From an uncultured Collinsella sp. (GTDB lineage Bacteria; Actinomycetota; Coriobacteriia; Coriobacteriales; Coriobacteriaceae): a DNA stretch of 6,280 nt. Position 1 is the first letter of the stretch. Each line of letters begins with the position of its first letter. A program made the position numbers and the translations under genes. Under the pieces are notes generated by a model. The model was given only the letters and a program-made list of their open reading frames with translations. It was not told the origin of the DNA and made no database searches. Below are positions 5,624-6,280 of this stretch, piece after piece. Where the stretch lies: the NCBI GenBank assembly GCA_900752475.1, contig CAADVJ010000057.1, positions 1 to 6,280 on the forward strand, given 5' to 3'.

Positions 5624-6280
5624 ATGCGCAAAATTAAAACCATCGACGACATTACCAAAGACGGCAAGGTCGAGTTTGGCGAGGGCTACGAGTTTGTGGG
5701 CACCGCCGAGGAGGCCGACGCCATCCTGATGCGCTCCACCGATCTGCACGGCTACGAGCTGCCCGAGGGCATCCGCGCCATCGCCCGCTGCGGCGCCGGC
5801 GTCAACAACATCCCCGTCGAGGAGTACGCCAAGGAGGGCGTCGTCGTCTTTAACTCCCCCGGCGCCAACAGCAACGCCGTCAAGGAGCTCGTCCTAGGCA
5901 TGCTGGTGCTCTCGAGCCGCGGCGTGGTGCAATCAATGAACTGGGTGCGTGACAACGCCGACGACCCCGAGATTCAGGTCGATGCCGAGAAGGCCAAAAA
6001 GGCCTTTGTGGGCCGCGAGCTCAAGGGCAAGCGCATCGGCGTCATCGGTCTGGGCAACGTGGGCTCCAAGGTCGCTAACGCCTGCGTCGATCTGGGCATG
6101 GACGTCTACGGCTACGATCCGTTCATTTCCGTCGAGCACGCGTGGGTGCTGAGCCGCGAGGTGCAGCGCGTGGGCACGCTCGAGGACCTCTGCCGCGGCT
6201 GCGACTACCTCACCGTGCACGTGCCCAGCAAGGCCGACACCATCGGCATGATCAGCACCGAGCAGATTAACCTGCTGGCC
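5624..6280 (+). CDS. serA: D-3-phosphoglycerate dehydrogenase, N-terminal 219 residues (runs off window)
   Basis: Oxidises 3-phosphoglycerate to 3-phosphohydroxypyruvate with NAD, the committed step of serine synthesis and the source of the SerC substrate. The first 219 residues are present and open to the window edge. The N-terminal part of the substrate domain contains RCGAGVNNIPVEEYA (55-69) and NSPGANSNAVKELVLGML (77-94). The nucleotide-binding domain starts around residue 135, with KGKRIGVIGLGNVGSKVA containing the loop G142-L-G144-N-V-G147. D165 in YGYDPF is the expected NAD ribose-binding acid, and VHVP (198-201) follows. The catalytic Arg, Glu and His of this family would lie beyond the window. 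The sequence resembles the short (about 387-residue) type common in Firmicutes and Actinobacteria, whose C-terminal ACT domain would confer serine feedback, but that region cannot be seen. Probably co-transcribed with serC. Confidence 0.96.
   Translation, partial: MRKIKTIDDITKDGKVEFGEGYEFVGTAEEADAILMRSTDLHGYELPEGIRAIARCGAGVNNIPVEEYAKEGVVVFNSPGANSNAVKELVLGMLVLSSRGVVQSMNWVRDNADDPEIQVDAEKAKKAFVGRELKGKRIGVIGLGNVGSKVANACVDLGMDVYGYDPFISVEHAWVLSREVQRVGTLEDLCRGCDYLTVHVPSKADTIGMISTEQINLLA

Noticed and set aside
1..6280. CRISPR array, tRNA, rRNA or insertion sequence
   Set aside because: No regularly spaced repeats, no cloverleaf or CCA-type tRNA end, no rRNA-like sequence and no transposase found on either strand.

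Overview
The window is high-GC bacterial DNA and probably comes from a Coriobacteriia genome, most likely a Collinsella-type gut actinobacterium. I base this on recollection of the SerC/SerA protein type together with the GC-rich codon use, not on a search, so the genus is only moderately certain.

Layout. Positions 1-3784 (minus strand) hold the first three genes of a type 1 BREX phage-defence operon, transcribed right to left: brxA (3784-3134), brxB (3132-2440) and brxC (2361 to the window edge; 787 codons are present and the C-terminus is missing). The remaining BREX genes (normally pglX, pglZ, brxL) would lie beyond position 1 and cannot be seen here. Positions 3785-4124 are a non-coding divider containing a G10 homopolymer, a strong inverted repeat, TTGACA-like boxes and small palindromes. 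Positions 4125-4298 (plus) encode a 57-residue protein that looks like a Phd/YefM antitoxin with its middle missing and with no toxin beside it. Positions 4429-6280 (plus) hold the serine biosynthesis pair serC (complete) and serA (219 N-terminal codons), which read away from the defence operon.

How the parts work together. BrxA, BrxB and BrxC are core components of BREX, in which the host genome is methylated by PglX and phage replication is blocked. SerA and SerC catalyse the first two steps from 3-phosphoglycerate to phosphoserine. The defence operon appears to sit next to this core-metabolic operon, with the antitoxin remnant at the junction.

The observation most worth following is at the 5' end of brxA. 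A run of ten G residues (3793-3784, minus strand) overlaps the only in-frame start codon, a GTG. A better-placed GTG with a Shine-Dalgarno eight bases away (3818-3816) lies just upstream but is out of frame with brxA through the run as sequenced. A run of 9 or 12 G would put it in frame and add about 11-12 residues that resemble a normal BrxA N-terminus. This is what a slipped-strand, phase-variable switch at the head of a BREX operon would look like, with this copy possibly in the OFF or low-expression state. A sequencing or assembly indel is the main alternative.
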